Positions 1-8,728 are shown, counted from the first letter of the stretch. The stretch: 64,000 bases of DNA from Streptomyces hygroscopicus subsp. hygroscopicus (GCF_030269125.1 NZ_BSSM01000021.1:62001-126000); one strand, 5' to 3'. Translations and numbers: made by a program. The notes: generated by a model from the letters alone, not told the origin.

Positions 1-52
1 GATGCTGTTGGGGGTCAAGGACGGGGAGTTCGACCACCTGATCTCCGCCTGA
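1..52 (+). CDS. C-terminal tail of a DUF397-type protein (partial)
   Basis: Only the last 16 codons of a rightward gene are inside the window, ending at TGA 50-52. The readable tail GVKDGEFDHL matches the usual end of DUF397 proteins, small Streptomyces proteins that commonly sit beside XRE/DUF5753 regulators and HATPase proteins. Both of those families follow immediately here, which supports the call. The biochemical role of DUF397 is not established. The call rests on about ten residues plus context. Confidence 0.55.
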   Translation, partial: MLLGVKDGEFDHLISA

Positions 53-715
53 GGCGGCTGCGGGCGTTGTCTCCAGGGGCTTCTCCCGCGCGCCGGACCG
101 CCCGCCGGCCCACGGGGCCCGGCCCGCGACCTTGACCGCCGCCCCGCCTGGCCGATCGGCACGCCGTCCGCAGAGGGCTTCGCTCCGGCCTCGCGTCCGC
201 CCCGAGCCGGGGGCTGTCCGGCAGGCCGGCTCGCCGGCGGGTGTCTGCCGGTCCGTCCTCCGCCTCCGGCCCCACAGCGGATCGAGACGGGTGGCAGGAA
301 GAGGGAGACCGCAGGACGCCCTGCCCTGCCCGGTCGGTGTCGGCCCGAGCGGGGCGCCCGCACTGCCCTCCGCCCCGGCTCCGCGGGCGATCGAGGCGGG
401 CGGGGTGGGAGGTGGTCGGGGCCCGGAGCGGCCGCGTCATGCGCCGGGTGCAGGCCCGCTGTCCGGTGCGGGCGGTCTGTCGGCGGGTGACGTCCGAAGC
501 GCCCGTCCCCGGCCTCGTGCCCCACCGGGTCCGGTGGGTGGGCGGGAGAGGCGGTCGTGGGCGGGGGCGGCCCGTGCGCCGAGCCCGGCTCGTGGTGCGG
601 TGCGGGCGGTCCCTTGATGGACCTTCCCAGGCGCCTCTTCCCCCCGGGTCGTGCACCGACCGGAACGGGATGGGCGGGCCGGAGACCAGGGAGCGGTCAC
701 GACGCGCGTAGAGGC
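53..715. other. Intergenic region with no convincing gene
   Basis: About 660 bases of very GC-rich sequence separate the DUF397 tail from the converging HATPase gene. Several long open frames exist on both strands, but their translations are Arg/Pro/Gly-rich low-complexity strings without motifs, as expected for chance frames at this GC content. I saw no tRNA, no clear terminator and no recognisable promoter. It may hold decayed coding sequence, but nothing supports a specific call. Confidence 0.5.
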
Positions 716-1213
716 TCAGGCCGACCGTTCCACGTGGAACATCGCCCAGACGACCTTCCCCTCCAGGGGCCCCGCCAGCGGATGCCAGCCCCAGCTGTCC
801 GCGAAGGAGTCGACCAGGAAGAGCCCCCGGCCCGACTCGGCCGAGAAGTCGTCGGAGTCCCCCGGTACCGGAGTCTCGTGGCTCGGGTCGCGTACCGCGC
901 AGACCAGTCGCTCGGCCCACCGCATCAAATGCAGTCGCACCGAGGCGGTGTACTCGTCCGGACACCCGTACTCACTCGGCAGCGCGTGCCGCAACGCGTT
1001 GGTGACCAGTTCGGAGACGACCAGGCAGACATCGTCGAAGTGCTCCGCCGCGCCCCACTCTTCGAGGGTGTCCCGGGTGAACCGCCGTGCCTCGCGCACC
1101 GCTTCGTACCGCGCCGGCAGCGCGCAGGACGCGGCGCTGGACACGGCCGCGGGGTCCAGCGGCGGAAGGCCCTGCCGTAACGGCTTGAGCATGGTCGATC
1201 CATTCGTCCCCAT
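716..1213 (-). CDS. HATPase_c_2 ATP-binding protein, RsbW/SpoIIAB-like
   Basis: A 165-residue protein of the serine-kinase/anti-sigma ATPase type common in Streptomyces. The ATP-binding N-box is visible around residues 68-77 (ELVTNALRHA), and a GRGL glycine motif lies near residue 133, in the usual order of a GHKL fold. The ATG at 1213 is chosen because GGGAG lies 8 bases upstream; the frame stays open further upstream without a better start. It faces away from an XRE/DUF5753 regulator and toward a DUF397 tail, the common WhiJ-type cluster. Such ATPases usually bind or phosphorylate a protein partner; the partner here is unknown. Confidence 0.85.
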   Translation of the reverse strand: MGTNGSTMLKPLRQGLPPLDPAAVSSAASCALPARYEAVREARRFTRDTLEEWGAAEHFDDVCLVVSELVTNALRHALPSEYGCPDEYTASVRLHLMRWAERLVCAVRDPSHETPVPGDSDDFSAESGRGLFLVDSFADSWGWHPLAGPLEGKVVWAMFHVERSA

Positions 1214-1520
1214 GCGAGGCACTCCCGGGAATTCGCGGTCGTTGCGATGCAGCGGTGGCGCGGCACCATGGTTTCGGATGGGAAGAGCAGATGCAAGGGC
1301 AGATGCACGTGCACGCGACCGAAATGGACAGTCCCGTACCGCTTCTTGGCCATTTTTTCTGCCATCTTTGTGGCGACCTCCGCCAGTGGTCCCTACCTTC
1401 GCCCCTCCTGCCCGCCATGAACGGTCCCGTTCTTTCCGTTTCCGTAACCGTACGAGTACTGCGCGGAGCGTTTTAGTGGCAGACTTCGGGCCCTGAAGAC
1501 GGTTGGGGAGGCTGGCGAAC
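1214..1520. promoter_or_regulatory. Divergent promoter region between HATPase and XRE regulator
   Basis: This 307-base gap separates two outward-facing genes and should hold both promoters. It is less GC-rich than its flanks, with T-rich runs near 1350-1375 and 1430-1445. A CGTACGAGTAC string near 1450-1460 contains partly self-complementary sequence that could be an operator half. A GGGGAGG ribosome-binding site lies at 1505-1511. No -35/-10 pair could be assigned with confidence, and no small gene was recognised. Confidence 0.5.
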
Positions 1521-2381
1521 GTGAGCGCGGGAGAGCCCGGATCGGTGGTGCGGCGGATGCTGCTCGGCTCGCAACTCAGGCGGCTGCGTGAAGCACGGGG
1601 GATCACGCGCGAGGCGGCGGGGTATTCCATCCGGGCGTCCGAGTCGAAGATCAGCCGGATGGAGCTGGGCCGGGTGAGCTTCAAGACGAGGGACGTCGAG
1701 GACCTGCTGACGCTGTACGGCATCACGGATGAGGCGGAGCGTCAGTCGCTGCTGTCCCTGGCCCGCGAGGCCAACGTGGCGGGCTGGTGGCACAGCTACA
1801 GCGACGTCCTGCCCAACTGGTTCCCCACCTACGTGGGCCTGGAGGGTGCCGCCACCCTGATCCGCGCCTACGAGGTGCAGTTCGTGCACGGCCTGCTCCA
1901 GACCGAGGAGTACGCCCGCGCGGTCGTCCGGCGCGGCATGAAGGGCGCGAGCGCGGACGACGTGGAGCGCCGGGTCGCGCTGCGCCTGGAGCGCCAGAAG
2001 TACCTGCTCTCCGACAACGCCCCCGAGTTCCACATCGTCCTGGACGAGGCCGCCCTGCGCCGCCCCTACGGCGACCGCGAGGTGATGCGCGGCCAGCTCC
2101 AGCACCTCATCGACGTCTCCGAGCGGCCCAACGTGCGGCTCCAGGTGATGCCGTTCAGCTTCGGCGGCCACTCCGGCGAGAGCGGCGCCTTCACCATCCT
2201 CAGCTTCCCGGAGTCCGATCTCTCCGACGTCGTCTACCTGGAGCAGCTGACCAGCGCCCTGTACCTCGACAAGCGCGAGGACGTGGCCCAGTACGAGCAG
2301 GCGCTGAAAGAGTTGCAGCAGGACAGCCCGGGGCCGGACGAGAGCCGGGATCTTCTGAGAGGGCTGCTCCAACTCTCCTGA
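1521..2381 (+). CDS. XRE-family regulator with DUF5753 domain
   Basis: A 286-residue DNA-binding regulator of the WhiJ-like type. Residues about 12-66 form a Cro/C1 helix-turn-helix (GSQLRRLREARG through the ISRME recognition region), and residues about 90-270 match DUF5753, the conserved C-terminal domain of these Streptomyces regulators. GTG 1521 is preferred over TTG 1503 because GGGGAGG ends 9 bases before it. The flanking HATPase and DUF397 genes suggest a small developmental or stress-signalling module. In known members of the class the XRE protein represses until a DUF397 partner relieves it; that is inference here. Confidence 0.88.
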   Translation: MSAGEPGSVVRRMLLGSQLRRLREARGITREAAGYSIRASESKISRMELGRVSFKTRDVEDLLTLYGITDEAERQSLLSLAREANVAGWWHSYSDVLPNWFPTYVGLEGAATLIRAYEVQFVHGLLQTEEYARAVVRRGMKGASADDVERRVALRLERQKYLLSDNAPEFHIVLDEAALRRPYGDREVMRGQLQHLIDVSERPNVRLQVMPFSFGGHSGESGAFTILSFPESDLSDVVYLEQLTSALYLDKREDVAQYEQALKELQQDSPGPDESRDLLRGLLQLS

Positions 2382-2456
2382 CCCGCAAGTAGGATGACGC
2401 GTGATCAGACTCAGACCGTGGCCGGGACCCGGCTCCGCTAGTGATTGAGGGATCAC

Positions 2457-3917
2457 ATGTCGTCCTACTTCAGCGACCTGGCCCAGCAGTACATCGACGG
2501 TGAATGGCGACCGGGCAGCGGCTCCTGGGACGTCATCGACTTCAACCCGTACGACGACGAGAAGCTGGCCTCGATCACCGTGGCCACCGTCGACGAGGTC
2601 GACCAGGCCTACCGGGCCGCCGCACGTGCCCAGAAGGCATGGGCCGACACCAACCCGTACGCGCGGCGGGCGGTGTTCGAGCGGGCGCTGAGGCTCGTGG
2701 AGGACCGTGAGCAGGAGATAGCCGACCTGATCGTCGCGGAGCTGGGCGGCACCCGGGTGAAGGCCGGCTTCGAGCTGCACCTCGCCAAGGAGTTCCTGCG
2801 CGAGTCCATCCACCTGGCGCTGCGTCCCGAGGGCCGCATCCTGCCGTCCCCGGGCGAGGGCAAGGAGAACCGCGTCTACCGGGTGCCGGTCGGCGTCGTG
2901 GGCGTGATCAGCCCCTTCAACTTCCCCTTCCTGCTGTCGCTGAAGTCCGTGGCCCCGGCGCTCGCGCTCGGCAACGGCGTGGTGCTCAAGCCGCACCAGA
3001 ACACCCCGATCGCCGGCGGCACGCTGATCGCCAAGCTGTTCGAGGAGGCCGGGCTCCCCGGCGGGCTGCTCAACGTCGTCGTCACCGACATCGCCGAGAT
3101 CGGCGACGCGTTCATCGAGCACCCCGTCCCGAAGGTCATCTCCTTCACCGGCTCCGACCAGGTGGGCCGGCACGTGGCCACGGTCTGCGCCGCGAACTTC
3201 AAGCGCTCGGTGCTCGAACTCGGCGGCAACAGCGCGCTGGTGGTGCTGGACGACGCGGACCTCGACTACGCGGTGGACGCGGCGGTCTTCAGCCGGTTCG
3301 TGCACCAGGGGCAGGTCTGCATGGCCGCCAACCGGGTGCTCGTGGACCGCTCGGTCGCGCAGGAGTTCACCGAGAAGTTCGTCGCCAAGGTGCGCACCCT
3401 CAAGGTGGGGGACCCGCGCGACCCGGAGACCGTCATCGGCCCGGTGATCAACTCCACGCAGGCGAACGCCGTTTCGAGCGTGGTCGAGCAGGCGCTCGCG
3501 GAGGGCGCGACGGCGCTGGTGCACGGCGGCACGACCAACAACCTGGTCGAGCCCTCGGTGCTCACCGGCGTGCCCGCCGACTCCCCGCTGCTCCACCAGG
3601 AGGTGTTCGGGCCGGTCGTCTTCCTCGTGCCGTTCGACGGTGAGGAGGAGGCGGTGCGGATCGTCAACGACACGCCGTACGGCCTCAGCGGCGCCGTGCA
3701 CACCGGGGACATCGAGCGGGGCGTCTCCTTCGCCAAGCGGATCGACACCGGCATGTTCCACGTGAACGACGGCACCGTGCACGACGAGCCGATCGTGCCC
3801 TTCGGCGGCGAGAAGCACTCCGGCGTCGGCCGGCTCAACGGCGAGACGACGATGGAGGCCTTCACCACGGTGAAGTGGATCTCGGTGCAGCACGGCCGCA
3901 GCGGCTTCCCGTTCTGA
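2457..3917 (+). CDS. Aldehyde dehydrogenase (NAD(P)+-dependent)
   Basis: A 486-residue enzyme of the aldehyde dehydrogenase superfamily, close to the usual length. Both signature motifs are present: the general-base glutamate E254 in LELGGNS and the catalytic cysteine C288 in GQVCMAANR. The nucleotide-binding stretch GVISPFNFPF and the late motif EVFGPV are also seen. ATG 2457 follows a TTGAGGG site. Overall character is nearest to benzaldehyde or vanillin-type dehydrogenases, but the substrate cannot be read from sequence. It stands alone, with no pathway partner next to it. Confidence 0.9.
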   Translation: MSSYFSDLAQQYIDGEWRPGSGSWDVIDFNPYDDEKLASITVATVDEVDQAYRAAARAQKAWADTNPYARRAVFERALRLVEDREQEIADLIVAELGGTRVKAGFELHLAKEFLRESIHLALRPEGRILPSPGEGKENRVYRVPVGVVGVISPFNFPFLLSLKSVAPALALGNGVVLKPHQNTPIAGGTLIAKLFEEAGLPGGLLNVVVTDIAEIGDAFIEHPVPKVISFTGSDQVGRHVATVCAANFKRSVLELGGNSALVVLDDADLDYAVDAAVFSRFVHQGQVCMAANRVLVDRSVAQEFTEKFVAKVRTLKVGDPRDPETVIGPVINSTQANAVSSVVEQALAEGATALVHGGTTNNLVEPSVLTGVPADSPLLHQEVFGPVVFLVPFDGEEEAVRIVNDTPYGLSGAVHTGDIERGVSFAKRIDTGMFHVNDGTVHDEPIVPFGGEKHSGVGRLNGETTMEAFTTVKWISVQHGRSGFPF

Positions 3918-4039
3918 TCTCTCCTCGGAGGTGCCGGGCCCTTCGGGACGGCCTTTAGGACAGGATCCGACCTAGAGGGCCCGTAGCTTCCTCGGTGTCG
4001 GGGCGAACGCTCCGGCGAACCGAGGAAAGGCGGCCGGTC

Positions 4040-4582
4040 ATGGTCACGCATGTGTCCGCGGAGGCGAAGGGCGACGAGCGCGGAGCGCTGCTGGCGTTCA
4101 TCGAGGAGCAGCGCGGGGGGATCCGCCGGGCGCTGCTCGGGCTGACCGAGGAGCAGGCCCGCACCCGGCCGAGCGCGAGCGAGCTGTCGCTGGGCGGGCT
4201 GCTCAAGCATGTCGCCGAGGTCGAGCAGATATGGCTCGCGCGGGCCGCGCAGGAGTCGCCGGCGGTCCGGCGGGACGCGTCCAACTGGCACGAGAGCTTC
4301 GAGCTGGTCGGCGAGGAGACGGTGGCCTCGCAGCTCGCCCACTGGGAGCAGGTCGCCGCCGCGACGGAGAAGTTCATCCGCTCCGCCCCCAGCCTGGACG
4401 ACACCTTCCCCCTTCCGCCGGACCCATGGTTCCCGCCGGAGGGCCGCGTCTCCCTGCGCTGGCTCTGCCTCCATCTGATCCGCGAGACGGCCCGCCACGC
4501 CGGCCACGCCGACATCCTGCGCGAGTCCCTCGACGGGAAGACGGCGTTCGAGCTGGTGGCCATGGAGAAGGCGGAGGGCTGA
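4040..4582 (+). CDS. DinB-like (DUF664) metal-binding protein
   Basis: A 180-residue four-helix protein of the DinB/DUF664 superfamily, some members of which are thiol-dependent transferases using a metal held by three histidines. Candidate ligands are the histidine in LLKHVAEVE near residue 55 and the pair in RHAGHAD near residue 160. ATG 4040 is chosen because GAGGAAAGG lies 9 bases upstream; an earlier GTG at 3995 lacks such a site. It converges on gadB over a shared hairpin. The substrate is unknown; mycothiol use would be a guess. Confidence 0.75.
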   Translation: MVTHVSAEAKGDERGALLAFIEEQRGGIRRALLGLTEEQARTRPSASELSLGGLLKHVAEVEQIWLARAAQESPAVRRDASNWHESFELVGEETVASQLAHWEQVAAATEKFIRSAPSLDDTFPLPPDPWFPPEGRVSLRWLCLHLIRETARHAGHADILRESLDGKTAFELVAMEKAEG

Positions 4583-4612
4583 CCGAGGCCCGGCCCGCCC
4601 CGGGGGCCCGCC

Positions 4613-4638
4613 GCGGGGCGGCCTCGGGGCCGCCCCGC
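4613..4638. terminator. Bidirectional hairpin between convergent DinB-like gene and gadB
   Basis: A perfect 11-bp inverted repeat (GCGGGGCGGCC and its complement) encloses a TCGG tetraloop. It sits between two genes that end toward each other and would serve both. There is no long T-run, which is usual for Streptomyces terminators. Confidence 0.65.
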
Positions 4639-4649
4639 AGGACTCCGGC

Positions 4650-6056
4650 CTAGTGGTGGAAGCTCGTCGCCGCCGACTTGTCCCGGGTCAGCGGATGCGG
4701 CTGGCGGCGCAGTTCCGGCAGGAGGCGGCTCAGGTCGTCCAGGAAGAGGTCGGCCAGGTCGTGGGAGAAGCCGTTGCGGGCGACGACGCGGAGGACGGAG
4801 AGGTCCTCGCGGTGGGCGGGGAAGGTGTAGGCGGGGACCAGCCAGCCGCTCTCCCGCAGGCGGCGGGAGACGTCGAAGACGTCGTACGAGGTGACGGCGT
4901 CCGCCGTGGTGAAGGCGAAGACGGGGAGTTCGTCGCCGCGGGTGAGGAGGCGGAAGTCGCCGAGGCCCTCGATGCGGTCGGCGAGGGAGCGGGCCACATC
5001 GCGGGTCGACTGCTGCACCGCCCGGTAGCCCTCGCGGCCGAGGCGCAGGAAGTTGTAGTACTGCGCGACGACCTGCGCGCCGGGGCGGGAGAAGTTGAGG
5101 GCGAAGGTCGGCATGTCGCCGCCCAGGTAGTTGACCCGGAAGACCAGCTCCTCGGGCAGCGCCTCCGCGTCCCGCCACAGGGCCCAGCCGACACCGGGGT
5201 ACACCAGCCCGTACTTGTGCCCCGAGGTGTTGATGGAGGCCACCCGTGGCAGCCGGAAGTCCCAGACCAGGTCCTCGTCCAGGAAGGGCGCCACCATCGC
5301 GCCGGACGCGCCGTCCACATGCACCGGGATGTCGAGCCCGGTGCGCTCCTGGAGGGCGTCCAGGGCGGCGCACAGGTCGGCGATCGGCTCGTAGGACCCG
5401 TCGAAGGTGGAGCCGAGGATGCCGACGACGCCGATGGTGTTCTCGTCGCACAGCTCGGCCGCCGCCTGCGGGTCCAGGTGGAAGCGGTCGCCCTCCATGG
5501 GCACCTGGCGGGCCTCCACCTCCCAGAAGTTGCAGAACTTCTCCCAGCACACCTGGACGTTGATCCCCATCACCAGGTTGGGCCGGGCGCCCGGGTACCG
5601 GTCGGCGTTGCGCTGCGCCCAGCGCCGCTTGAGCGCCATCCCGGCCAGCATGCACGCCTCGCTCGACCCCGTGGTCGAGCAGCCCACCGCGGCCGCCGGG
5701 TCCGGCGCGTTCCACAGATCCGCGAGCATCGCCACGCAGCGCCGCTCCAGTTCGGCGGTGCGCGGATACTCGTCCTTGTCGATCATGTTCTTGTCCCGGC
5801 ATTCCCCCATCAGCACGCCGGCCTGCGGCTCCATCCAGGTGCTGACGAACGTGGCCAGGTTCAGCCGGGAGTTGCCGTCCAGCATCAGCTCGTCGTGCAC
5901 CAGCTGGTACGCGGTCGTCGGCGGCATCGGGGCGTCCGGGAGCCGGTGCGTGGGCGGGGCCTCGGTCATACCGCCGACCGGGTTCGCCTCCCCGAAGAAG
6001 GGGTTGACGGACAACGCCCGCTCCTGGTGCTTCTGCGGACCTTTGTGCAGGGCCAT
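4650..6056 (-). CDS. gadB: Glutamate decarboxylase (PLP-dependent)
   Basis: A 468-residue group II decarboxylase matching bacterial GadB in length and sequence; it converts glutamate to GABA and CO2, consuming a proton. The PLP lysine is K281 in SGHKYG, and the upstream HVDGASG stretch supplies the aspartate that contacts the PLP ring nitrogen. The N-terminal MLDGNSRLN block is typical of the family. ATG 6056 has GAGGAGG about 6 bases upstream. No glutamate/GABA antiporter gene lies next to it, so a full acid-resistance unit is not evident. Confidence 0.93.
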   Translation of the reverse strand: MALHKGPQKHQERALSVNPFFGEANPVGGMTEAPPTHRLPDAPMPPTTAYQLVHDELMLDGNSRLNLATFVSTWMEPQAGVLMGECRDKNMIDKDEYPRTAELERRCVAMLADLWNAPDPAAAVGCSTTGSSEACMLAGMALKRRWAQRNADRYPGARPNLVMGINVQVCWEKFCNFWEVEARQVPMEGDRFHLDPQAAAELCDENTIGVVGILGSTFDGSYEPIADLCAALDALQERTGLDIPVHVDGASGAMVAPFLDEDLVWDFRLPRVASINTSGHKYGLVYPGVGWALWRDAEALPEELVFRVNYLGGDMPTFALNFSRPGAQVVAQYYNFLRLGREGYRAVQQSTRDVARSLADRIEGLGDFRLLTRGDELPVFAFTTADAVTSYDVFDVSRRLRESGWLVPAYTFPAHREDLSVLRVVARNGFSHDLADLFLDDLSRLLPELRRQPHPLTRDKSAATSFHH

Positions 6057-6165
6057 GGCTGCCTCCTCGCCCGCCACCTTATGCAAGGCCGCACCACCCC
6101 GACATCCGGAACGCCCCGGACGCCTACCCTGATCCACCCGTCCCCGCACCAGGGGCACCCCGGAC

Positions 6166-6196
6166 TTGCACCTCACGCCACGTGAGGCCGCAGGCT
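6166..6196 (+). promoter_or_regulatory. tipA-type promoter with MerR operator
   Basis: A perfect 7-bp inverted repeat CCTCACG/CGTGAGG with a 3-base centre lies at 6171-6187. It falls between a -35-like TTGCAC (6166-6171) and a -10-like CAGGCT (6191-6196) that are 19 bp apart. Over-long spacing with the dyad between the boxes is the hallmark of promoters activated by MerR proteins through DNA untwisting. The downstream gene encodes a TipA-like MerR protein, so autoactivation on thiopeptide binding is likely. Confidence 0.8.
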
Positions 6197-6235
6197 GACT
6201 CTCGCAACGACGAACGAGCGGAAGGAGGCGGACGG

Positions 6236-6997
6236 TTGAGCCACTCCGTGGGACAGGTCGCCGGGTTCGCCGGCGTCACGGTGCGCACCCTGCACCACTA
6301 CGACGAGATCGGCCTGCTGGTGCCGGGCGGGCGCACCCACGCGGGGCACCGCCGCTACACCGACGCCGACCTCGACCGGCTCCAGCGGATCCTCTTCTAC
6401 CGGGAGCTCGGCTTTCCGCTCGACGAGGTCGCCGTCCTGCTCGACGACCCGGACGCGGACCCGCGTGCGCACCTGCGCCGTCGGCACGCGCTGCTGACGG
6501 CCCGGATCGAGAAGCTGAGCCGGATGGCCGAGGCCGTGGAACACGCCATGGAGGCACGCAGGATGGGCATCGATCTGACACCCGAGGAACGGTTCGAGGT
6601 GTTCGGGGACAAGGACCCCGAGCAGTACGCGGAGGAGGCGGAGGCCCGCTGGGGCGACACCCCGCAGTGGGCCGAGTCACGGCGCCGCGCCGCCGGCTAC
6701 GGCAAGGAGGACTGGAAGCGACTGCGGGCCGAGGCGGACGACTGGAGCGAGCGCTACGCCCGCCTGGTGGCCGCCGGTGAGCCCGCGGCGGGGGAGGCCG
6801 CCAGGGCCATGGCCGAGGAACACCGGCGGCACATCAGCCGGTGGTTCTACGAGTGCCCGTACGAGATGCACCGGTGCCTCGCCGGGACGTACGTCTCCGA
6901 CGAGCGCTTCAAGGCGTTCTACGACGCGGCGCACCCCGGTCTCGCCGAACACCTGCACGACGCGATCTTGGCCAACGCCGACCGTCGCACCTCCTGA
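6236..6997 (+). CDS. tipA: TipA-like MerR activator sensing thiopeptide antibiotics
   Basis: A 253-residue protein with an N-terminal MerR winged helix (VGQVAGFAGVTVRTLHHYDE), a long dimerisation helix to about residue 110, and a TipAS antibiotic-binding domain. C207 and C214 (YECPYEMHRC) sit at the two cysteine positions known in TipA; one forms the covalent bond to thiostrepton-class drugs. TTG 6236 is chosen because GAAGGAGG lies 7 bases upstream. In the known system a second in-frame start yields the drug-binding TipAS alone; an internal methionine near residue 110 (MEARRMG) could serve that role here. Confidence 0.92.
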   Translation: MSHSVGQVAGFAGVTVRTLHHYDEIGLLVPGGRTHAGHRRYTDADLDRLQRILFYRELGFPLDEVAVLLDDPDADPRAHLRRRHALLTARIEKLSRMAEAVEHAMEARRMGIDLTPEERFEVFGDKDPEQYAEEAEARWGDTPQWAESRRRAAGYGKEDWKRLRAEADDWSERYARLVAAGEPAAGEAARAMAEEHRRHISRWFYECPYEMHRCLAGTYVSDERFKAFYDAAHPGLAEHLHDAILANADRRTS

Positions 6998-7063
6998 GGG
7001 ACGCCGGGGCCGGGACGGGCCGGCTCAGGTCGTCCGACGGCCCCGGCCCGTTCCGGCGCCGGG

Positions 7064-7429
7064 TCAGTCCCGGGACAACCCCACCGCCGTGCCGTAGGCG
7101 CACACCTCGGTGCCCACGTCCGCCGCTTCCGTGACGTCGAACCGGAACGCGAGCACCCCGTCGGCGCCCCGCGCGCGTGCCTGCTCCACCAGGCGCTCCA
7201 TGGCCTGGTTGCGGGTCTGCACCAGCGTCTTGGTGAGTCCTCTGAGCTCGCCGCCGATCATGGACTTCAGTCCGGCGCCGATCTGACTGCCCAGGTGCCG
7301 GGAGCGCACGGTGAGCCCGAAGACCTCGCCGATCACCCGCTCCACCCGGTGGCCCGGCACGTCGTTCGTGGTCACGACCAGCACGTCCGACCGGGGGCCC
7401 TGCCCGCCGCCGAAGTCGTCGAGTCCCAT
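7064..7429 (-). CDS. UPF0145 (YbjQ-like) family protein
   Basis: A 121-residue protein of the UPF0145/YbjQ family, full length for the family. Conserved features are VVTTNDVPGHRV near the start, the central helix with AMERLVEQARARGADGV, and a closing strand CAYGTAV. These proteins form compact pentamers of unproven function. ATG 7429 lies downstream of a purine-rich GGGAGAAAG. It is leftward and isolated, between the tipA-like gene and the DedA gene. Confidence 0.8.
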   Translation of the reverse strand: MGLDDFGGGQGPRSDVLVVTTNDVPGHRVERVIGEVFGLTVRSRHLGSQIGAGLKSMIGGELRGLTKTLVQTRNQAMERLVEQARARGADGVLAFRFDVTEAADVGTEVCAYGTAVGLSRD

Positions 7430-7562
7430 GGATCACCGCTTTCTCCCCGTCGCCCCGGGGACCACCGGGGAACCCAGGGCGGCCATGTCACGTTGATAGC
7501 TTTGTGCGGCCCTACTCGGTCACCGTAGCCGCCCCTTCTCCCCCCTTCAGGAGCCCGGACCC

Positions 7563-8723
7563 GTGATGACTCTCGCCCTCGGCCCGAGCTGGCTCGATCC
7601 CAACTATCTGCTCGACACGTACAGCGTCTGGGGTCTGCTGCTCATAGTCTTCGCCGAGTCCGGCCTGCTCATCGGCTTCTTCCTGCCCGGCGACTCGCTG
7701 CTGTTCACCTGCGGTCTGCTGATCACCTCGCACCAGCTGGACTTCCCGCTGTGGGGCGCGATCGCCCTGATCTGCGTCGCCGCGATCCTCGGTGACCAGG
7801 CGGGCTACATGTTCGGCAAGAAGGTCGGCCCCTCCCTGTTCAACCGGCCCGACTCGCGCCTGTTCAAACAGGAGAACGTCGCCAAGGCGCACGAGTTCTT
7901 CGAGAAGTACGGCCCCAAGTCGCTGATCCTGGCCCGCTTCGTGCCGGTGGTGCGCACCTTCACCCCGATCATCGCGGGCGTGAGCGGCATGCGTTACCGC
8001 TCCTTCCTGATCTTCAACGTCATCGGCGGCAGCCTGTGGGGCGCGGGAGTCACCCTGCTCGGCTCCTGGCTCGGCAACATCGACTTCGTCAAGAAGAACA
8101 TCGAGGCGATCCTCATCCTGATCGTCCTCGTCTCGGTGGTCCCGCTGGCGATCGAGTACCTGAGGGCCCGCAGCAAGAGCAAGAAGGCCCCCAAGGAGCA
8201 GCCCGGCCCCGCCGAGGCGCCCCAGTACCGGCAGCAGCAGCCGCTCATGGACGACGCCACGACCCGGCTGCGCCGCATCGAGCCGGACGACCGGTACGGG
8301 CAGTCGCACGGCGGACAGCCGCAGCACGGCGACCAAGGGCAGGCGTACGGCGACCAGGGGCAGGCGTACGGCGACCAGGGCTTCGGCGGCCGGGAGCACG
8401 GCCACCAGGGCTTCGGCGGCCACGAGCACGGCAACCAGGGCTACGACAACCGGTACCAGCAGCCTCAGCAGCAGCCGCAGTACCAGCAGCCTCAGCAGCA
8501 GCCTCAGTACCAGCAGCCCCAGCCGCAGCACCAGCAGCCCCAGCCGCAGCACCAGCAGCCCCAGCAGCACCCTCAGTACCAGCAGCCTCAGTACCAGCAG
8601 CCCCCGCAGCAGGACTGGAACCAGCAGCCGTACCACGACCGGCGGCGTCCGCAGCAGTCGTACCCCGACCAGCCGCAGCAGCCGGAGCAGGGCCCGTACC
8701 CGTACGACCACCGCGACCGGTAA
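7563..8723 (+). CDS. DedA-family membrane protein with long Gln/Pro/Tyr-rich tail
   Basis: Residues 1 to about 205 are a complete DedA/SNARE-associated membrane domain, with motifs FFLPGDSLLF, the GDQ turn and ARFVPVVRTFTPIIAGV. DedA proteins act in membrane homeostasis, with evidence for lipid-carrier flipping in some members. The remaining 180 or so residues are not part of the family fold: a basic stretch (RSKSKKAPK), then Gly/Asp/Gln repeats, then Gln/Pro/Tyr repeats. GTG 7563 follows CAGGAG by 9 bases. It ends 5 bases from the convergent exporter gene. The tail is presumably cytoplasmic and disordered. Confidence 0.88.
   Translation: MMTLALGPSWLDPNYLLDTYSVWGLLLIVFAESGLLIGFFLPGDSLLFTCGLLITSHQLDFPLWGAIALICVAAILGDQAGYMFGKKVGPSLFNRPDSRLFKQENVAKAHEFFEKYGPKSLILARFVPVVRTFTPIIAGVSGMRYRSFLIFNVIGGSLWGAGVTLLGSWLGNIDFVKKNIEAILILIVLVSVVPLAIEYLRARSKSKKAPKEQPGPAEAPQYRQQQPLMDDATTRLRRIEPDDRYGQSHGGQPQHGDQGQAYGDQGQAYGDQGFGGREHGHQGFGGHEHGNQGYDNRYQQPQQQPQYQQPQQQPQYQQPQPQHQQPQPQHQQPQQHPQYQQPQYQQPPQQDWNQQPYHDRRRPQQSYPDQPQQPEQGPYPYDHRDR
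8330..8720 (+). repeat. In-frame repeat array coding the Gln-rich DedA tail
   Basis: Short direct repeats run through the 3' end of the DedA gene. First come units coding GDQGQAY and FGG(R/H)EHG, then many copies of CAGCAGCC(T/C)CAG-type units coding QQPQ and QPQYQQ. The repeats keep the reading frame. Such arrays change length easily by slippage or recombination. Confidence 0.85.
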
Positions 8724-8728
8724 GCCGC

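Noticed and set aside
53..715. Several open frames of 80-300 codons in the first intergenic region
   Set aside because: Translations are Arg/Pro/Gly-rich without domains, and no ribosome-binding site is convincing.
2200..2388. Leftward short open frame inside the XRE gene
   Set aside because: It is fully antisense to a conserved DUF5753 domain with no independent support.
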